This document shows, piece after piece, positions 10,745 through 24,178 of a stretch of DNA of 64,000 bases. Origin of the DNA: Steromphala cineraria (Eukaryota > Mollusca > Gastropoda > Trochida > Trochidae); assembly GCA_916613615.1 (NCBI GenBank), contig OU744725.1, positions 66,100,575 through 66,164,574 on the forward strand. The letters run 5' to 3'. The notes under the pieces were generated by a model that saw only the letters and a list, made by a program, of their open reading frames with translations, was not told the origin of the DNA and made no database searches. Every line of letters starts with the position of its first letter. The first letter of the stretch is position 1. A program made the position numbers and the translations under genes.

Positions 10745-12305
10745 GTAACAGGTAAAGAAGCGTGCAGAGCTCACATACCCCCGCTCCCCTCTTTGTTCAA
10801 AGTATATCAAATAGTAAAACTGATTATTATTGGTTAAAGTTGAATGATAGTTGAGTATACAGTAAGTCTTTGTGTAAGTCTTCTTTCAAATGAAACCCCA
10901 ATACCAAATTCATTAATAGGTTTTACAATTGAAGGGTTCATCTAGGTATAATGGTTGATCTTTGTTTCAAATGTAAGGTAGTTACCATGAATATTCTACG
11001 AGATGAACTGAGGACAAAATTATTTTTATTGGGTCACTTTGTAAATCATGTTTCCCAAAGAAACAACAGAAAAGAAAATCCATATATCGTTTAACTCTCA
11101 TAAGGCATATCCAGCAATCACGATTGACATATGTAGCAAATTTGGTGAAGCTGAGATGTATATTTTAGGAAATATGTTCTGAACAGTAATTTATAATAGA
11201 ATCACTTTTAGTCATATATCCACAGAAACTACAAACAATAAAAATAATTTGTTGGTCTAACCTTCAAAACGCACATCAAGGGATCATGGTTGATAAGTGT
11301 ATGAAGTTTGGTGAAGCTAGCATGAATAGTTTAGGAGATATGCTCCAGACAAAGGACTTGATCATAGAGTCACTGTTTGAGTCATGTTTCCATGGAAACC
11401 GCAAAAAAATAATAATTTGTTGGTCTTACCCTCAAACGGTACATGTAGGGAATTCGGTTGAGAAGTCTATGAAGTTTGGTGAAGTTAACATTTATAGTTT
11501 AGGAGATATGCTCCGAACAGAGGACTTCGTCAAAGAGCCACTGTTTAAGTCATGTTTCCATAGAAACCGCAAAAAAATAAAAAATAATTTGTTGGTGTAA
11601 CCCTCAAAAGGCATATCTGGGGATCACAGTTGATAATTGTATGAAGTTTGGTGAAGCTAGCATGAATAGTTTAGGAGATATGCTCCGGACAAAGGAGTTA
11701 GTCATAGAGTCACTGTTTCAGTCATGTTTCCATGGAACCGCACGAAATTAAAATAATTTGTCGTTGTTACCCTCAAAAGGCATATCTGGGGATCACAGTT
11801 GATAATTGTATGAAGTTTGGTGAAGCTAGCATGAATAGTTTAGGAGATATGCTCCGGACAAAGGAGTTAGTCATAGAGTCACTGTTTGAGTCATGTTTCC
11901 ATGGAACCGCACGAAATTAAAATAATTTGTCGTTGTTACCCTCAAAAGGCATATCTAGGGATCGTGGTTGATAATTGTATGAAGTTTGGTGAAGCTAGCA
12001 TGAATAGTTTAGGAGATATGCTCCGCACAAAGGAGTTAGTCGTAGAGTCACTGTTTCAGTCATGTTTCCATGGAACCGCACGAAATTAAAATAATTTGTC
12101 GTTGTTACCCTCAAAAGGCATATCTAGGGATCGTGGTTGATAATTGTATGAAGTTTAGTGTAGCTAACATGTATAGTTTAGGAGATATGCTCCGGACAAA
12201 GGACTTGGTCATAGAGTTTCCATGGAAACCGCAAAAAATATAAATATTTTGTTGGTCTAACCCTCAACAGGCACATCTAGGGATCATGGTTGATAAGTTA
12301 TGTGT
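10745..12305 (+). repeat. ~169-bp satellite array 1
   Basis: About eight direct units. They are marked by GTATGAAGTTTGGTGAAGCT, GGAGATATGCTCCGGACAAA and GTCATGTTTCCATGGAA, with starts at ~11640, 11810, 11978 and 12148. The array opens with a head sequence (GCTCACATACCCCCGCTCC) also found before array 2. Internal units are near identical; edge units are diverged. Organisation of this sort is known for mollusc Helentron/pearl-type elements (inference). Confidence 0.85.
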
Positions 12306-13133
12306 TAGAATAATGTGTCATATAATGTTGAGATACAGGCTCAAAAACTTCTTCATAATGTCATCTTACATGTATTTGACATGTCGAACGTGGATGATAG
12401 TGAAAATTAGAATTACATATAGATTATATCTAAGTTCAAAATACGGTAAGCATATATTAATAATTTGGACATGAGCTTTCATTTGCCTTTAGTAGCTTCA
12501 TTTCTCTATGGTCCTTAGTATAAGATATGTTAAGGTAAATTACCCATTCAACGTAGTTATTCAAAAAAACTTTTTGAGGGCGGAGCCCGAGATTAATTTT
12601 TTTTAACTAAAAGGGTGATTAAACGACTTACACCACGTGACCATACTTAACTTTTACGTGTGTAACATATTATGCACGATAACAATTAATTTTATATACA
12701 ACAAAATTATTCCTATCTTTCTTTTAAATAACTGCCTTAGGTAGGTTATTTTGTTGGCCAATGCGCCAAAACGCACCACTTAACACTCACGTGACGAAAC
12801 AGCGCACATGGTGACACCACGACTGTCAGTCGACGCAATTCATTTGGGACTGTTTAGTTGTTACACGCTTTCCGATTCAGGCGAAGAAATGGTGAACAAG
12901 TGGCCATTGAAGTGGAGTTAGTGATAAGGATGATTTCAATCCTGTAATCTTTATAATGCTCTTGTAAAACTGTATGTCGAAGCAAATGTTTTTGACAACG
13001 TCTACCATACAGAAAAACAACAACGAAGGTTAGTATCGTTGTGAAATTCTGGTCATATAGTAACAAAGAATAGATAGAAAACCGCACAATGTAGCGACCG
13101 GCGAGCCAATTGATTTACCAAAAAAAAACCTTA

Positions 13134-13231
13134 CATTCGGAATTTTCGAGAGACAATATTCGAAAATTCTGAATGTATATTTTTCGAGGGAAGATACCAA
13201 GTCCGAGGCGAAGCCGAGGATTTAAGGTATC
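13134..13231. repeat. two adjacent hairpins
   Basis: CATTCGGAATTTTCGA pairs with TCGAAAATTCTGAATG (13134-13175). AGATACCAAGTCC pairs across a GAGGCGAAGCC centre with GGATTTAAGGTATCT (about 13190-13231). Confidence 0.6.
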
Positions 13232-15501
13232 TGCCGTGAGAGCAATGTCAGTTTAAATACAATAACCTCTGAATAACCACCGCGGTCCTTATTGCCACAA
13301 TAACCGACCTCAGCACATGGAAAAAACCGGGGGAGGTTTTGTTATTCAGGAAAAAACCGACTCGTCAGAACAATGGACATAACTTTCCCTAGCGGTGTAA
13401 GATATAAAGCTTTCTCCAATCACAATTGAAACACCCGCTGACAGACTCCTGACAGATGACAGATTCTCAGACTGGCGAGAGGCTTTGTGAAATCAACAGA
13501 TTGAACACGTTACGAGAACCAGATCAAAAACCATTGTGACTATGAAAAACGGTAAAACGGCACTAATTACTAATCACATATTATTTATTGGTTTTGGGAA
13601 GGATATACAAAATAATATGCTATGGTCCAAAAAGTCTTAGTGATAGATATTAGGGATACAATAGGTAAATTATTGACAAGCATGTGTTTATATTGAATTT
13701 CAAAGAAAAGGTTTCTAGATCTACTAATATGGTGTTAATTACAGGTAAAAATGGAGTATTTATACAATCGGAAAATCAAGCACAATGTTATAATCAGGAT
13801 AAAATACTACGCACGAAAGATATATACTCTTGCTCGATTTTGATAAACAATTGATCAATCTTTATTTTCAATTTTTTGTATAATTCATATCGTTTCCAAA
13901 ACTGCGTGTCATGCTTGTTGAATGATGTTTTTCGTTAACAAAGTGAGCGGCGCACGCATATTGCAATTCTAGTCAAACCATGAAAGCTCCACCGCAGACA
14001 CATGTACATAATCAAAGCTCCTTGCATCGATTTCTTGTGATGTGTCGATGACGTCATATTTTCAAAAAAAATGGCGACCCCTGTCATCGTTCACAGACGA
14101 AGATTTAAAATGTTGTAAATACTTAACCTGTTGACTGAAAAATTGAATTGTTTGTGATAATGTGTTTTATCACTCAACCTTTTGCCAGAATTATCTTGAT
14201 ATCTTATGGCTATTTTCCTTTAATGAGGTAACCGCCATAGGCGTTTATTCCGTTTCTAGGCTTGTAGTTACAGGTAATATTTTAGAGAAAAAATCTTACT
14301 GAATCGAAAAAAGCCTACGGATAAGTATGTTCTTATGGTGTGGTATTTACGTAAATAAACCTCTACATTTACTGGTCATTCTTTGAGCACATTGTAAGCA
14401 TCAGCTAACTGGCGTGAGTTTTTAACGATCAGTCATACTGTACATCTTAAAGGTTGTTGCATGAAGAAATCTGAACAGCTGGTTAAATTCATTGTGAATG
14501 TGTCCTCTTTGTTCCTAATTCGGTCCTACTTATACACATGGTGCTATTTTTTATCTTAGTCGAAATTTTAGAGGATGGAGATGGAGTAACGTTTGAGCTT
14601 AAACACTTCGCTTTTCCGCAATAATGGTGAACAGCAACAGTTATATTGTTGACTCGAAATGAATAAAAGCACTTATTTTTAGTCCTCGTCGTCAATGGCA
14701 ACCATTCATAAAAGTGTCTTGTTCATTATTGATATCGGGAACTCTAAGGCCAAAGAGTACTGACATCTTACGCAAGGACACTTTTGTAAACCTTTCCTAC
14801 ACACGATTTAAAACAATTAATCAACAACATAGACATAAGCGTGAACTGAAAGTATCAACAATCAAATAAAACAAGCTGGAAAATAATCATAACACTTACA
14901 AGTTTTGCTTGAATCAAAATAGTAAGATGACCTGTAGGGTTGGTGCAACCTGTGAAGCGTTGGCTTGAAGCAGGCTCTTATCTATGGATTGCACAAAGTT
15001 TTCAAGCCTTAAACATGTACTTCGTGGCTTGGCTTTGGCACGCAAGAGGCACGTGCTCATATATCCTTGTAAACAAACCTGTACTCGGATGCGCCTTGTA
15101 CAGGCCTCTCGGACAAAGTGTCCCTGCCATTATCCGATGCATGCCATTAACTATGCTAGTAACTAATACTGAGTAAACGTTTGAGGCAAATATGCAAGAA
15201 TTGTGTTATTTATTGGAATGACCTCATGACATGTATATATTTTACAATTTTCGAAGGTATGCTTATTTGTAAAGGGAAAACAAGTTCATAGCAGATTATA
15301 TGGAATTAGGGATGGTTTATCATAAGTTAACCATCATAATATACTCCGAGCTTTCGCAACAATTTGGTAGTTGTAACCAGATGATTTATTTCGATCATCC
15401 AGCTGCTTATTATTATGGAAGGATTTCACTCGAAGAAAAGAAACCTCATATCGTCTTTTGATATGTTAACAACAGCATCTGTTGCATCCCAAATACGGAT
15501 C

Positions 15502-15598
15502 TATCCCATCTTAAGATGGGATAACTCTCGAGGCTATCCCAACTGTGGATAAAGCACTATTCTAAGATGGGATATCCCATCTTAAGATGGGATAGCGT
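15502..15598. repeat. repeated perfect 20-bp palindrome
   Basis: ATCCCATCTTAAGATGGGAT occurs twice, near 15502 and 15574, with half-copies between. Each is self-complementary. Confidence 0.7.
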
Positions 15599-16492
15599 GA
15601 TCAGTTTCTGATTTTGATGATAATTTCAACGTTCAATTATATGTAATTATCTGGGTGAAACACCACAACATTCAAATAACTCGGGAGTGGATGAACGTGC
15701 ACATCTGTTTGCGCCAGCTTGACCGTGCATGGGGTCAGCGTGATTTAGCAATTATAATACATAGCAGGATTCATTGTAGGTCAGTGTCCAGCAGGTCAGG
15801 TATTGTCTATTAGTATACACGGTTACCATATCAGATCGCGTTCTAAATGGCCATTGCTTCGTTGGCGTTGGGCCAGGGTGAGGATGTTGCCGCTGTACTT
15901 GGCATAGATTTTAGCTCCTACCGCTAATCTAAAGTATACAGATCCCCAGGTCTTATCAATTTGAGTGACAATTAATTTGATACTTTTGTTTCCCGTATTT
16001 TTGTAAGTAGTTATCCAGAGTGCATAAGAGTTTGTAAAACTGTCCTTCTCATTTCAATATTTAGAAGTATATAGGCTCTTCAGAGAACTAATTGGACATT
16101 TTGATAAAATATGCTCTACACAATTGTATGCATAATGTCGAATTAAACAAGAATGCCTATACATTTATCATTTTTGTAAATGGCCCTTTACACATGCATA
16201 TATAACCATTTCTAAACTTTGTAATTCCAGAAGAAGACAAAAATCGTATGTCCAACTTTCCAGCTGGGTCAAGAGAGAACCCCAAGTTTAGAGCGGCATG
16301 CTGTCATAGCTAACTGGGTGTGTCATTCTTATACACGTCTTCCTTCACAACACCGATTTCCATTAAAGAAAGGAATCAAAAATAAGGTTAGTATTGCTTT
16401 TTTATTATAAATAGAAGTTTTCAACCGCTTGTATATAAGAATAATAAGTTGTAAGCTCTCAATGAGGATACATCGGTATAGCGTGATGACCC

Positions 16493-16970
16493 AGGAGCCG
16501 TATTAATAAAGATTCTTAGAGTTGAAAGTAACTCTTATCTAAGTGTAACTTTAAAGGGGCAGAAGCACGTTTTTTGATAATTTTCTATTTTAAATTCTTC
16601 ACTAATAATTGTAAGTCAATGTTTAATGTACTATTTTGACAGTGTCAAAAATCTCATTACACAAGCCAATCATCCATAGTCGGAGGACAAAGTATGAAGA
16701 TTCACATAAAATCCATTGGCGGCCATTTTTTTGTGAACACCTTTAATTCATTTTGTGTAAGAAAAGGAATCGCCTGGCTAAACTTTACGTTATATATTTG
16801 AATTATTACTGCTCCATTTAGTTTAAATACATTGTCTTTCGATTGGAACCATTAATTATCATTTTCCTGACATCACCTTATATTCCCCGTAAAAACGTGC
16901 TACTGCCCCTTTAAGGAGTCTTAGTTTTATTCTTAGAAAATTCTTAGAGTCTTTATTAAAACGGCTCTAG
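16493..16970. mobile_element. foldback element split by a nested MITE
   Basis: Left arm GAGCCGTATTAATAAAGATT then CTTAGAG; right arm ATTCTTAGAGTCTTTATTAA then AACGGCTCTA. The centre is interrupted by the family 1 MITE at 16555-16910. Confidence 0.7.
16555..16910. mobile_element. MITE family 1 copy, reverse orientation, nested
   Basis: Flanked by TTAA at 16551-16554 and 16911-16914. Ends are AGGGGCAGAAGCACG and CGTGCTACTGCCCCT. It is full length and lies inside another foldback element. Confidence 0.85.
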
Positions 16971-17170
16971 ATGTAGGAGAGAGAGAGATACATACAGACA
17001 TAGATTAGATGTAAATAATTTGTTTTGTCCGATTCATCAATAAGAAGCTATCATCTCAGAATTGTTATTGTATTCATGAATATGTGATCAATTTTGACAT
17101 TTTAATTAATACAGTATCGTTGTGTTAACGTTTTTTCATTTTAATTTGTTTGTGCAGGCTTAAGAAGGTC

Positions 17171-20100
17171 ATGAAATTTAAAACCTTTCTTACTCTGGTC
17201 ACCAGCGCTGCAATGATGTGCATCTTCACATACAAGTCAACCAAAGTCAGAAACCCGTCAAGGTATTTGTACTAATACTTAGGCTACACACGTATCATTG
17301 CATTTGATATATGCAATGATGATAAAAAGAAATAAACATACAAATTCGAAAAATGGAATATTCATGAAACGAAATACGAAAGCAGCTTGATATAAACATA
17401 TACCAAATCGAACGTTGTGTTTCGTGGATACTATTTATCTTACTATAAAGCAAAATCATTATATCTGTATTTAAGAATTAAGTCTCATAACAACAATCCT
17501 TCTTGTACCAAACTAGTTACCTTACTATAACGCAAAATGGCATGCTGTACTCTGTCTTCTCGAATGATTTAACTTGATGTATAAAATAATACCAGCAGTT
17601 ATATAATAGACAAACGCCAGCTGCGGTACATATTTCGTTCAGATTTATTTGTTATTGCACAATCTGAGCAGAAGGCATTGAAATGAACGCGAATGGGAAA
17701 GGTATTATATGACGACATGATGTATGTTGCGGTGTGTGCGTTTCAGCGCCTTTGGTTAACAGTTGTTTCTGTTTAGGGTTTCTATTTTTCACGCAATCAA
17801 AGTCCATTGCAACAACACCATAGTTATCAATGGTCTAAACGATTAGTTTCAATGTTAAATAGGGGCCAAATGTTGCCTTCCCTCTGCGTGATCTGCATAC
17901 TTCTTAGTTTGTTTTTTTCAATATAAAATATTAATATAAAGAGGATTTATATACGAGTGGCTACTTTAGTGTTTCCTGAGCGCGAGCGAGGGATATACTG
18001 ATATTTTGCCACGAGTGTCGTAAACATAGTATGTCATGGGCACGAATATAATATTTTGCTTATTACCGTAGTCCCAAAATAAAAGAAAGTACTCAAACCT
18101 GAAAAAGTCATATTTTGCACTAGGGCGACAAATGAAAATATGAACCTCCATATGACAACAGTGAACATAATTGTTCCAATGTCAACAAGCCATTGGATTC
18201 ACCTCAACTGAAGTCAATAATTGTATAATAGTCTTACAGATTCAGTGAACTCTTTTCCAAAGGTTGCAGCCATTTTCAAAATGGCAGATTATTTGAATCA
18301 TAAACATCAGTCTGTCGGTTATATGAGACTTTCCAGTTATAAATTTAAGATTTAAAACATTCGAAATATCAAGATGTTGGCTTCTGAGAGCTGTCTTTCT
18401 ACATTATTATATGCAGTGTGGTTATTCATTATAACAAATTCCATTATGATTTTTGTCAATGATCAAGCAGACACACCATGCATGGTTGATACTTTGATTT
18501 AATTTACGGATACAATTTCAAAGAGAAACCCAAATGTAAACATGTATCTGCAAGTCGATACGATTCAAATGTTTTCTCGATATTCTTATTACTCCCTTAT
18601 GTCATTTTGTGCTGTAAACAAATCAATCACAAATCACAATCAAGTCTGAAAAGAGACATTTCTGTCGAGTATTTTGTAGAAATAGTTTTAGTTCTCGTGA
18701 CGATGATGAGAGATAATTATGTGATATCACACACAATACAATAGATATCCTATATAACAAATGTGTCTGTTCAAACATGCATGGAGTTATTGTTATCTTA
18801 AGCAGATATAAAAATTACACTAAGAATTGTATTTTCTTTAGAGAAGATTCTGTACATGACGGGAATAGTGATGTAAAATTTCCTCCTCATCAAAACCTGA
18901 ATGTGGTGCCTGAAAAGATTCCTCAAAACCAGGAAGATCTACCCGACAGGTGTCCGTATGGGTACTTCCGACTTCCGGCGATGACCAACTGTCACCCATG
19001 GCTCAACTGCTCACACAGCAAGGATGTAAACTCAATTTTGCCAATGCGTTCCAATTTGTCCTATGTTAAAGAGGTAATACGGCGTAAACTGGTGTCCCCT
19101 TCCATACGTTTATCTATTGCACATAGTGACATGTTCATGTCATCCTAAACAATCCCCAACCAAACATGAAACAACGTCAAGCCGATAACACTCATATTTC
19201 TTTTATAAATCAAAAGCATGAATACCAACTTATTTAATTTATACGACATTATGTAATCTTCATTTGATGAGAAGACCTTAATCCATGCACCTACATGTAG
19301 ACAACCAACTTATCCTGTAAGTATTTCTAGGATTACTCTCCTAACCAAGTCAAAGGAGCTTCAGTGTTTAGAATATTTGTTTTGCTATTTTGAGACTCAA
19401 GTTGTTACGTTTGGTCATGACCGTTAAAGATTTATGATTCAGTGCATCATCAGTCGACCGTTTTCAGAATAAACCAGCAAGAATTGGCACGTCTCGCTTG
19501 TTAAATGTACTAACCACTCATGTATTAAACTGATAGTTTGAAGGGTTGTTTGCCTACCCATATACCCTATATAGATTGATAGAATGGGCAGGAGACATCA
19601 TTTGAAATGTGTCGTTGTTCAGCCAGTAAGAAGTGGGTACCTGGTACGAGTCGTGTTAGTGGAACCCTTAAACGGGCATTAAGAACATGTGTGCATAATG
19701 AGTATCTAGTATCGTTTTCCTTTTTTAGAACCAGAAGAAAATTCGTTCATATGTTTCCATTTCTTTTTATTTATGTCATTTTGGTTTTATCAAAAATGTA
19801 ATTATACATTAAATCTTTTCAACTTGTAGGTTTCTTTGGGTCTATGGAGGAATCACAAAGTGGTCTTAAGTACAGTCATCCCTCGACTTAGGTATCTTAG
19901 ATATTTGACTATTGACGTCATTAAGGAGTTCCAACCAAGTCAACATATCGTACAGCTTGTTGGCTTATGTAACTACACATACATTACAGAATATCATCCG
20001 TACGGTGATGCCCTTAAGTTGGAAAAGGTTTTTCAGTTAGGAAATCTCAAGTCAAGAAACAACCTGAAGACTCGACTCCAGATGTGTGTGTCCTACATCG

Positions 20101-20534
20101 AGGTGATTAACCATCTTCATACAATGCCTGGGGGTCCCAGGGTGTTCTGTGATACGCCCAACCTTCCACACACTCTGACCCAGTTTCTTATAACTCATCG
20201 CCTCCATCTTGTGTTAGCAGATCTTGATTTTCTATATCATGCCAATTCGATACTCAACCAAACTACAGATTGTTATACCTTAGAATATGATAAGTCGTTC
20301 AATCCTCCAGAATGTTTTAAATACCCGAGAAAATTGGATGAAAGGTTCGATGTGTGGAAAATCCCTGACATTTGTGACCATTTCATTGGAAGGTGGAACA
20401 GTTCTGTGGTTTTGCAAGATCTCACCAAAATACAATTCCGCTGCAAAGAGGAGAATCCGTCAAGAAGACCAACTTCCGGTGAGGTCCTCACAGCCTATAG
20501 ACAGGTTCTGTACGCGGTAATGAAGAGCACGTGA
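17171..20534 (+). CDS. POMK: protein O-mannose kinase-like protein, copy A
   Basis: Coding exons are 17171-17262, 18842-19073 and 19830-20534, with GT-AG introns and matching phases (2, then 0). They give 342 aa; vertebrate POMK is about 350 aa. Exon 1 encodes a short basic N-terminus and a hydrophobic signal anchor (about residues 5-20), as in a type II membrane protein. Exon 2 has the signature CPYGYFRLPAMTNCHPWLNC. Exon 3 holds the kinase-like domain: HKVVLS, LVG.C.YTYITEYHPYGD, VFCDT with LPHTLTQFL, ADLD, DVWKIPDIC and NPSRRPTSGEVL. POMK phosphorylates O-mannose of alpha-dystroglycan core glycans in the ER. An acceptor just before the ATG (exon start 17158) implies an upstream 5' UTR exon, possibly ending near 16387. 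Family assignment is strong; activity is not shown. Confidence 0.85.
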
Positions 20535-20628
20535 ATAAACGTTTGAAATGAAGCGGCCCTAGAATGTCTCTTACTGTGAAATTGGCTTTTGTAAATGGGC
20601 GATTTAGTTTGATTGTCGCTGTGTCTTA

Positions 20629-20634
20629 AATAAA
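20629..20634 (+). terminator. poly(A) signal of POMK-like copy A
   Basis: AATAAA lies 95 nt after the TGA stop, in a normal position for a short 3' UTR. Confidence 0.6.
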
Positions 20635-21532
20635 ACCAGACATCACAGAAGGGTGTACAGGCTGTGTTTTAGTTCAACATAGAGATTGGGTTTACCAAGA
20701 TCTCAAATAATGTTTACAGATTGGTTTTTGTCTGCATAACATCGAGCTCAAAGGAAGACAAACTCACTGCGAGTGAACGGACCTTCACTTTAACAATGAC
20801 AAATATACTCTCGGCATGTGACCTTTTTTGACCAATGGTAAGCGTGAAAGCTGTGCATGTTGAGACAATATTCATATTAATAAAATACAGGTTTACTTTG
20901 GTGATAAGGGGAAATAAGGTATCAGACAAGTTTGAATAAATGGATAGACAAACATGTTGACTGTGCTCCAATTACAATGTGATCCTGACACTGCCATAAA
21001 TTGCTGTCTGTCTGTGTTGAACATTAATTTCCAGTACAAATGAAATAATATATAAATCAGCATGTGTGCAACATCAGACACATTTTTCATTATAATACAT
21101 AGCAGGAAGCGCTGATCCCCAAAGCTGCTGCCAAGCAATCAGTTGGACACGTGAACAACGTCACAATGACAGGTCGTGTCTTTTGTTTGTGTACACAGCT
21201 CCCAAGCCTGTTTTCTGACAAATGATTCGTTTTTTTGGTCTAAGGTGAGTTTTCTTTCTTAAAATAATCGGAAGTGATACTCACTATCACAGAGTGACAC
21301 ATAGGTTTCTGATCGTAGTTGGACACTTATAATAAAATAAATAATCTGCAGTCGACACATCACAGCTATTTTTTTTAAAGTCATTATCATTTTATACTTT
21401 TTAATATAACCCACTTACTTTTACCACTTTAGAACTTTTAATAACTTTATTTGGGTGTTTATGACCTATTCTTAATATTATGCCCCCATCCATTGGAAAT
21501 AACTATGACATAGGTACCAAGTCGGCGACATT

Positions 21533-21651
21533 ATACAGTTATTGACTGCAGTTGAGGTGAATCCAATGGTATACTGACCTCAGAACATAAGTTTCCGAGG
21601 TCAATATACCATTGGATTGACCGATAACTGAAGTCAACAACTGTTTTATTA
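21533..21651. repeat. 119-bp foldback
   Basis: ACAGTTATTGACTGCAGTTG at the left pairs with AACTGAAGTCAACAACTGT at the right. The inner arms AATCCAATGGTATACTGACC and GGTCAATATACCATTGGATT also pair. A related half occurs near 18187. Confidence 0.7.
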
Positions 21652-22788
21652 TTTGATTTATGAACGTTTCAATTATTTTGAAAACTATTCAATTATTTTA
21701 AGTTGTTGGTGCTCTTCGTAGTGGCGATCTATTTTAGCTTCAGGTCATTAGATCCGCGGTCAACATTAGGTTTGATCATTGTCGATGACCATCTGCCTCG
21801 GCTAAACAGAGAACAGAACACTCGTCCATCATATAATAACACCAAATGGTGGAAGAAGACGTTAAACTTCAACCCAAGATCAACCATATGACCCTCCGTT
21901 AATGGGGTCGTGTCATATCGTTAAACAGTTGACGATGGTTTAAATCATAATAGTCTGCTCCTCATCTTTTAATGTTATGACCTCCTACCATCAATATAAT
22001 TTGAATTATTAACGAATTGTTGGATTGAACTAATTAACTGTCCCAATTAATTATTGTGACGTGTTGTTTTTAGACTCGAAATTGAAGTGTTTGGAACTTG
22101 CAGTCTAAGTAAAGCCTCAATGATAATCGCTTTATTCTCATATTAGTATAGTGAGATACAGTGATAGGTCATGACCTTTCGGCGACCTATGACCCTCCAA
22201 CGCTACAAGCGCGAATGCAAACTATTGCGGCTTGATAAATTCGGTCAATTCAATAAGTTTGCTGACGCAACCCTTTAAACGTTCCAAAAGTAACCCCATC
22301 ATTTATCAGACGAGAAACCCGAAAATTCCAAAATGATTTTAAGAATGAGTATTTTACACATTGAACATGGGTATTCTATTGTCAGTTCTCTTGACATTAT
22401 TTGATTGTTGTTATAATTAACCCAATTTTGAATGACATAATATTTGCATTATGAGGTAAACAAACATAATGTGGCATCTGTATACAGTGAGGGGCAGAGT
22501 CTGAATCTAGACGAGCCAGATTGTCATCTCTAACTTTGCATGTGAAATTTAACCTGAGCACGGGGAGCTTACCAGTGACAAGTTCAAAATGAAAATGAGG
22601 TAGGTATGGATATTTCATGCTTTGTATATGAAGGGTTTACTCATTGTGACAAGACTTTAGGGTATTATTTGAACTTGTTTATATTCCCCTTTGTTAAAGG
22701 ACAAGGAACACCTGTAAATTGACTCGAGTTAATCATCACAATTCAATATGTGAATATCTACTTCTCCTAATATTTGTGTGTACCTTAA

Positions 22789-23008
22789 AGGGGAAGTAGC
22801 ACGTTTTAGAGGAATATAAGGTGATGGAATATGAAAATATGTGTTTCCAATTGAAAGACAATATATTTGAACTTATTGAAGCAGTAATAAATCAAATATA
22901 TTATGTTAAGTTCCGCCAGTTGATATCTTTTCTAACCCAACATGAATTGAAGGCGTTCACACAAAAATGGCGGCAGATGGACTTTGTGTGAATCTATGTG
23001 ATTTGTTC
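22789..23008. mobile_element. MITE family 1, truncated copy
   Basis: TTAA is followed by AGGGGAAGTAGCACG and the family interior up to about GTGATTTGTTCTC. The second half and right TIR are missing; the next sequence is a different TIR element. Confidence 0.7.
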
Positions 23009-23019
23009 TCGATGGAAGT

Positions 23020-23845
23020 GTGCACTTTGGGTGAAAGTATTAAATTTGGCTGAGATGAAGATTTGTGTGTGCTGATTATATTAAGATCGAGGGCCAAGTA
23101 ATTTCTATAGGTTTTGATAGAACATTAACAAGTATTTTAATAATTAATTCCAAAATGTCTTGTTATGTCGTAAGACGGTTCGTTATACCCTTCTATGAAT
23201 CTGAATCTTTTCCTTTTCACTAACGTGCAAAATATAGGTCAAATTCAACGTAATAAATAAACAAAAACAAAGAAAAATATACTGATTCGAATTTTTTTAG
23301 GATTTGATTGACTGTGATGCATTTAATTGAAAAGTATTCACTGAAAATAACATTGTATCATGGTTTAATACAAGATCAAGGAAAAGCATCTTAATTGTGG
23401 GTGAATTGAGAATCAAATTACTTCCATGACAATTTTCTGACATTTCGGATTTTTGCAATTTCTTAATCAACAATGTGTGTGTCAACAATGTAATTGATAT
23501 CAAAATATCAATGATGTTTTTTCTGCTTTATTAGGTTAAAACATGCCATTCATTTAGTTATCGATGATAAGTTGAAACAAATAATACAACAGCATTTCCC
23601 AATAACCGCCATCTTGATTTTTTTTAAGATTTCAATTTGCAAATGTAGCAAACTTTTGTGTGTGAAACATGCTAAATTATTGACTCATATACATAACTGA
23701 AACGAAAAATTGCTGGTATTAACGTACATTGGCGGCCATCTTTGGAAGAAATTTATTTGGCCCTCGATCCTAACTTAATCAGCAAACCATGAGCTACATC
23801 TCTGCCAAATTTGATACTTATCACCCAAACTGCACAATAGGTCTG
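23020..23845. mobile_element. ~0.8-kb non-autonomous element with ~90-bp TIRs
   Basis: The left end GTGCACTTTGGGTGAAAGTA is inverted at the right as CACCCAAACTGCACAATAGG. Both arms share GATCGAGGGCCAA or its complement. No transposase frame is evident. Confidence 0.7.
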
Positions 23846-23865
23846 ATATTTTGCACCATTCTGCA

Positions 23866-24178
23866 AACTCTCTCCCCACAGAGGCAGATAAAGACATGTT
23901 GATTTAGCCTCTGCTCTATAACGATGACTTTGTGAGATAGAATGGGAGTTGCCTGATTGGAGGCAATCAAAATTAGTTGTGCAATCAGCGACGCTGTTCT
24001 TAAATCATCGTTTTGGCTACTGAATCAAGGCAAAAGCATTGTAATATGAACCACCCTTTCCATGCGAGAAGCGTTGTCATTTGATATAAAAATTCAAATG
24101 GATTGTGATGCGGATTTCGTCGTAATAGAACAGAGGCTAAATCAATATGACTTGATCTGCCTCTGTGGGGAGAGAATG
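23866..24178. mobile_element. MITE family 2 copy with 9-bp target duplication
   Basis: Flanked by CATTCTGCA at 23857-23865 and 24179-24187. TIRs are CTCTCCCCACAGAGGCAG and CTGCCTCTGTGGGGAGAG. The interior matches the copies near 4 kb and 29.5 kb. Confidence 0.8.

Larger units (their letters stand above)
12306..16492. other. gene-free interval with small palindromes
   Basis: No coding exons are supported. It holds a hairpin pair at 13134-13231, a GGGCGGAGCCCG hairpin near 12580, and 20-bp palindromes near 15502 and 15574. Short open frames at 14940-15176 show no recognisable domain. Confidence 0.4.

Noticed and set aside
11286..12089. Several 62-104 codon open frames
   Set aside because: They fall inside 169-bp satellite units and arise from the repeat sequence itself.
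10745..12305. CRISPR-like regular repeats
   Set aside because: Units are ~169 bp with no short repeat/spacer alternation, in an intron-bearing animal genome.
12854..13087. Minus-strand frame with a membrane-like segment
   Set aside because: No ATG at the start, no family match and AT-rich composition that yields hydrophobic runs by chance.
14940..15176. Overlapping open frames of 78 and 60 codons
   Set aside because: No recognisable domain; consistent with chance.
21703..21891. 62-codon frame with a hydrophobic N-terminus
   Set aside because: No ATG start, no splice partner; its 3' part looks like repeat sequence.
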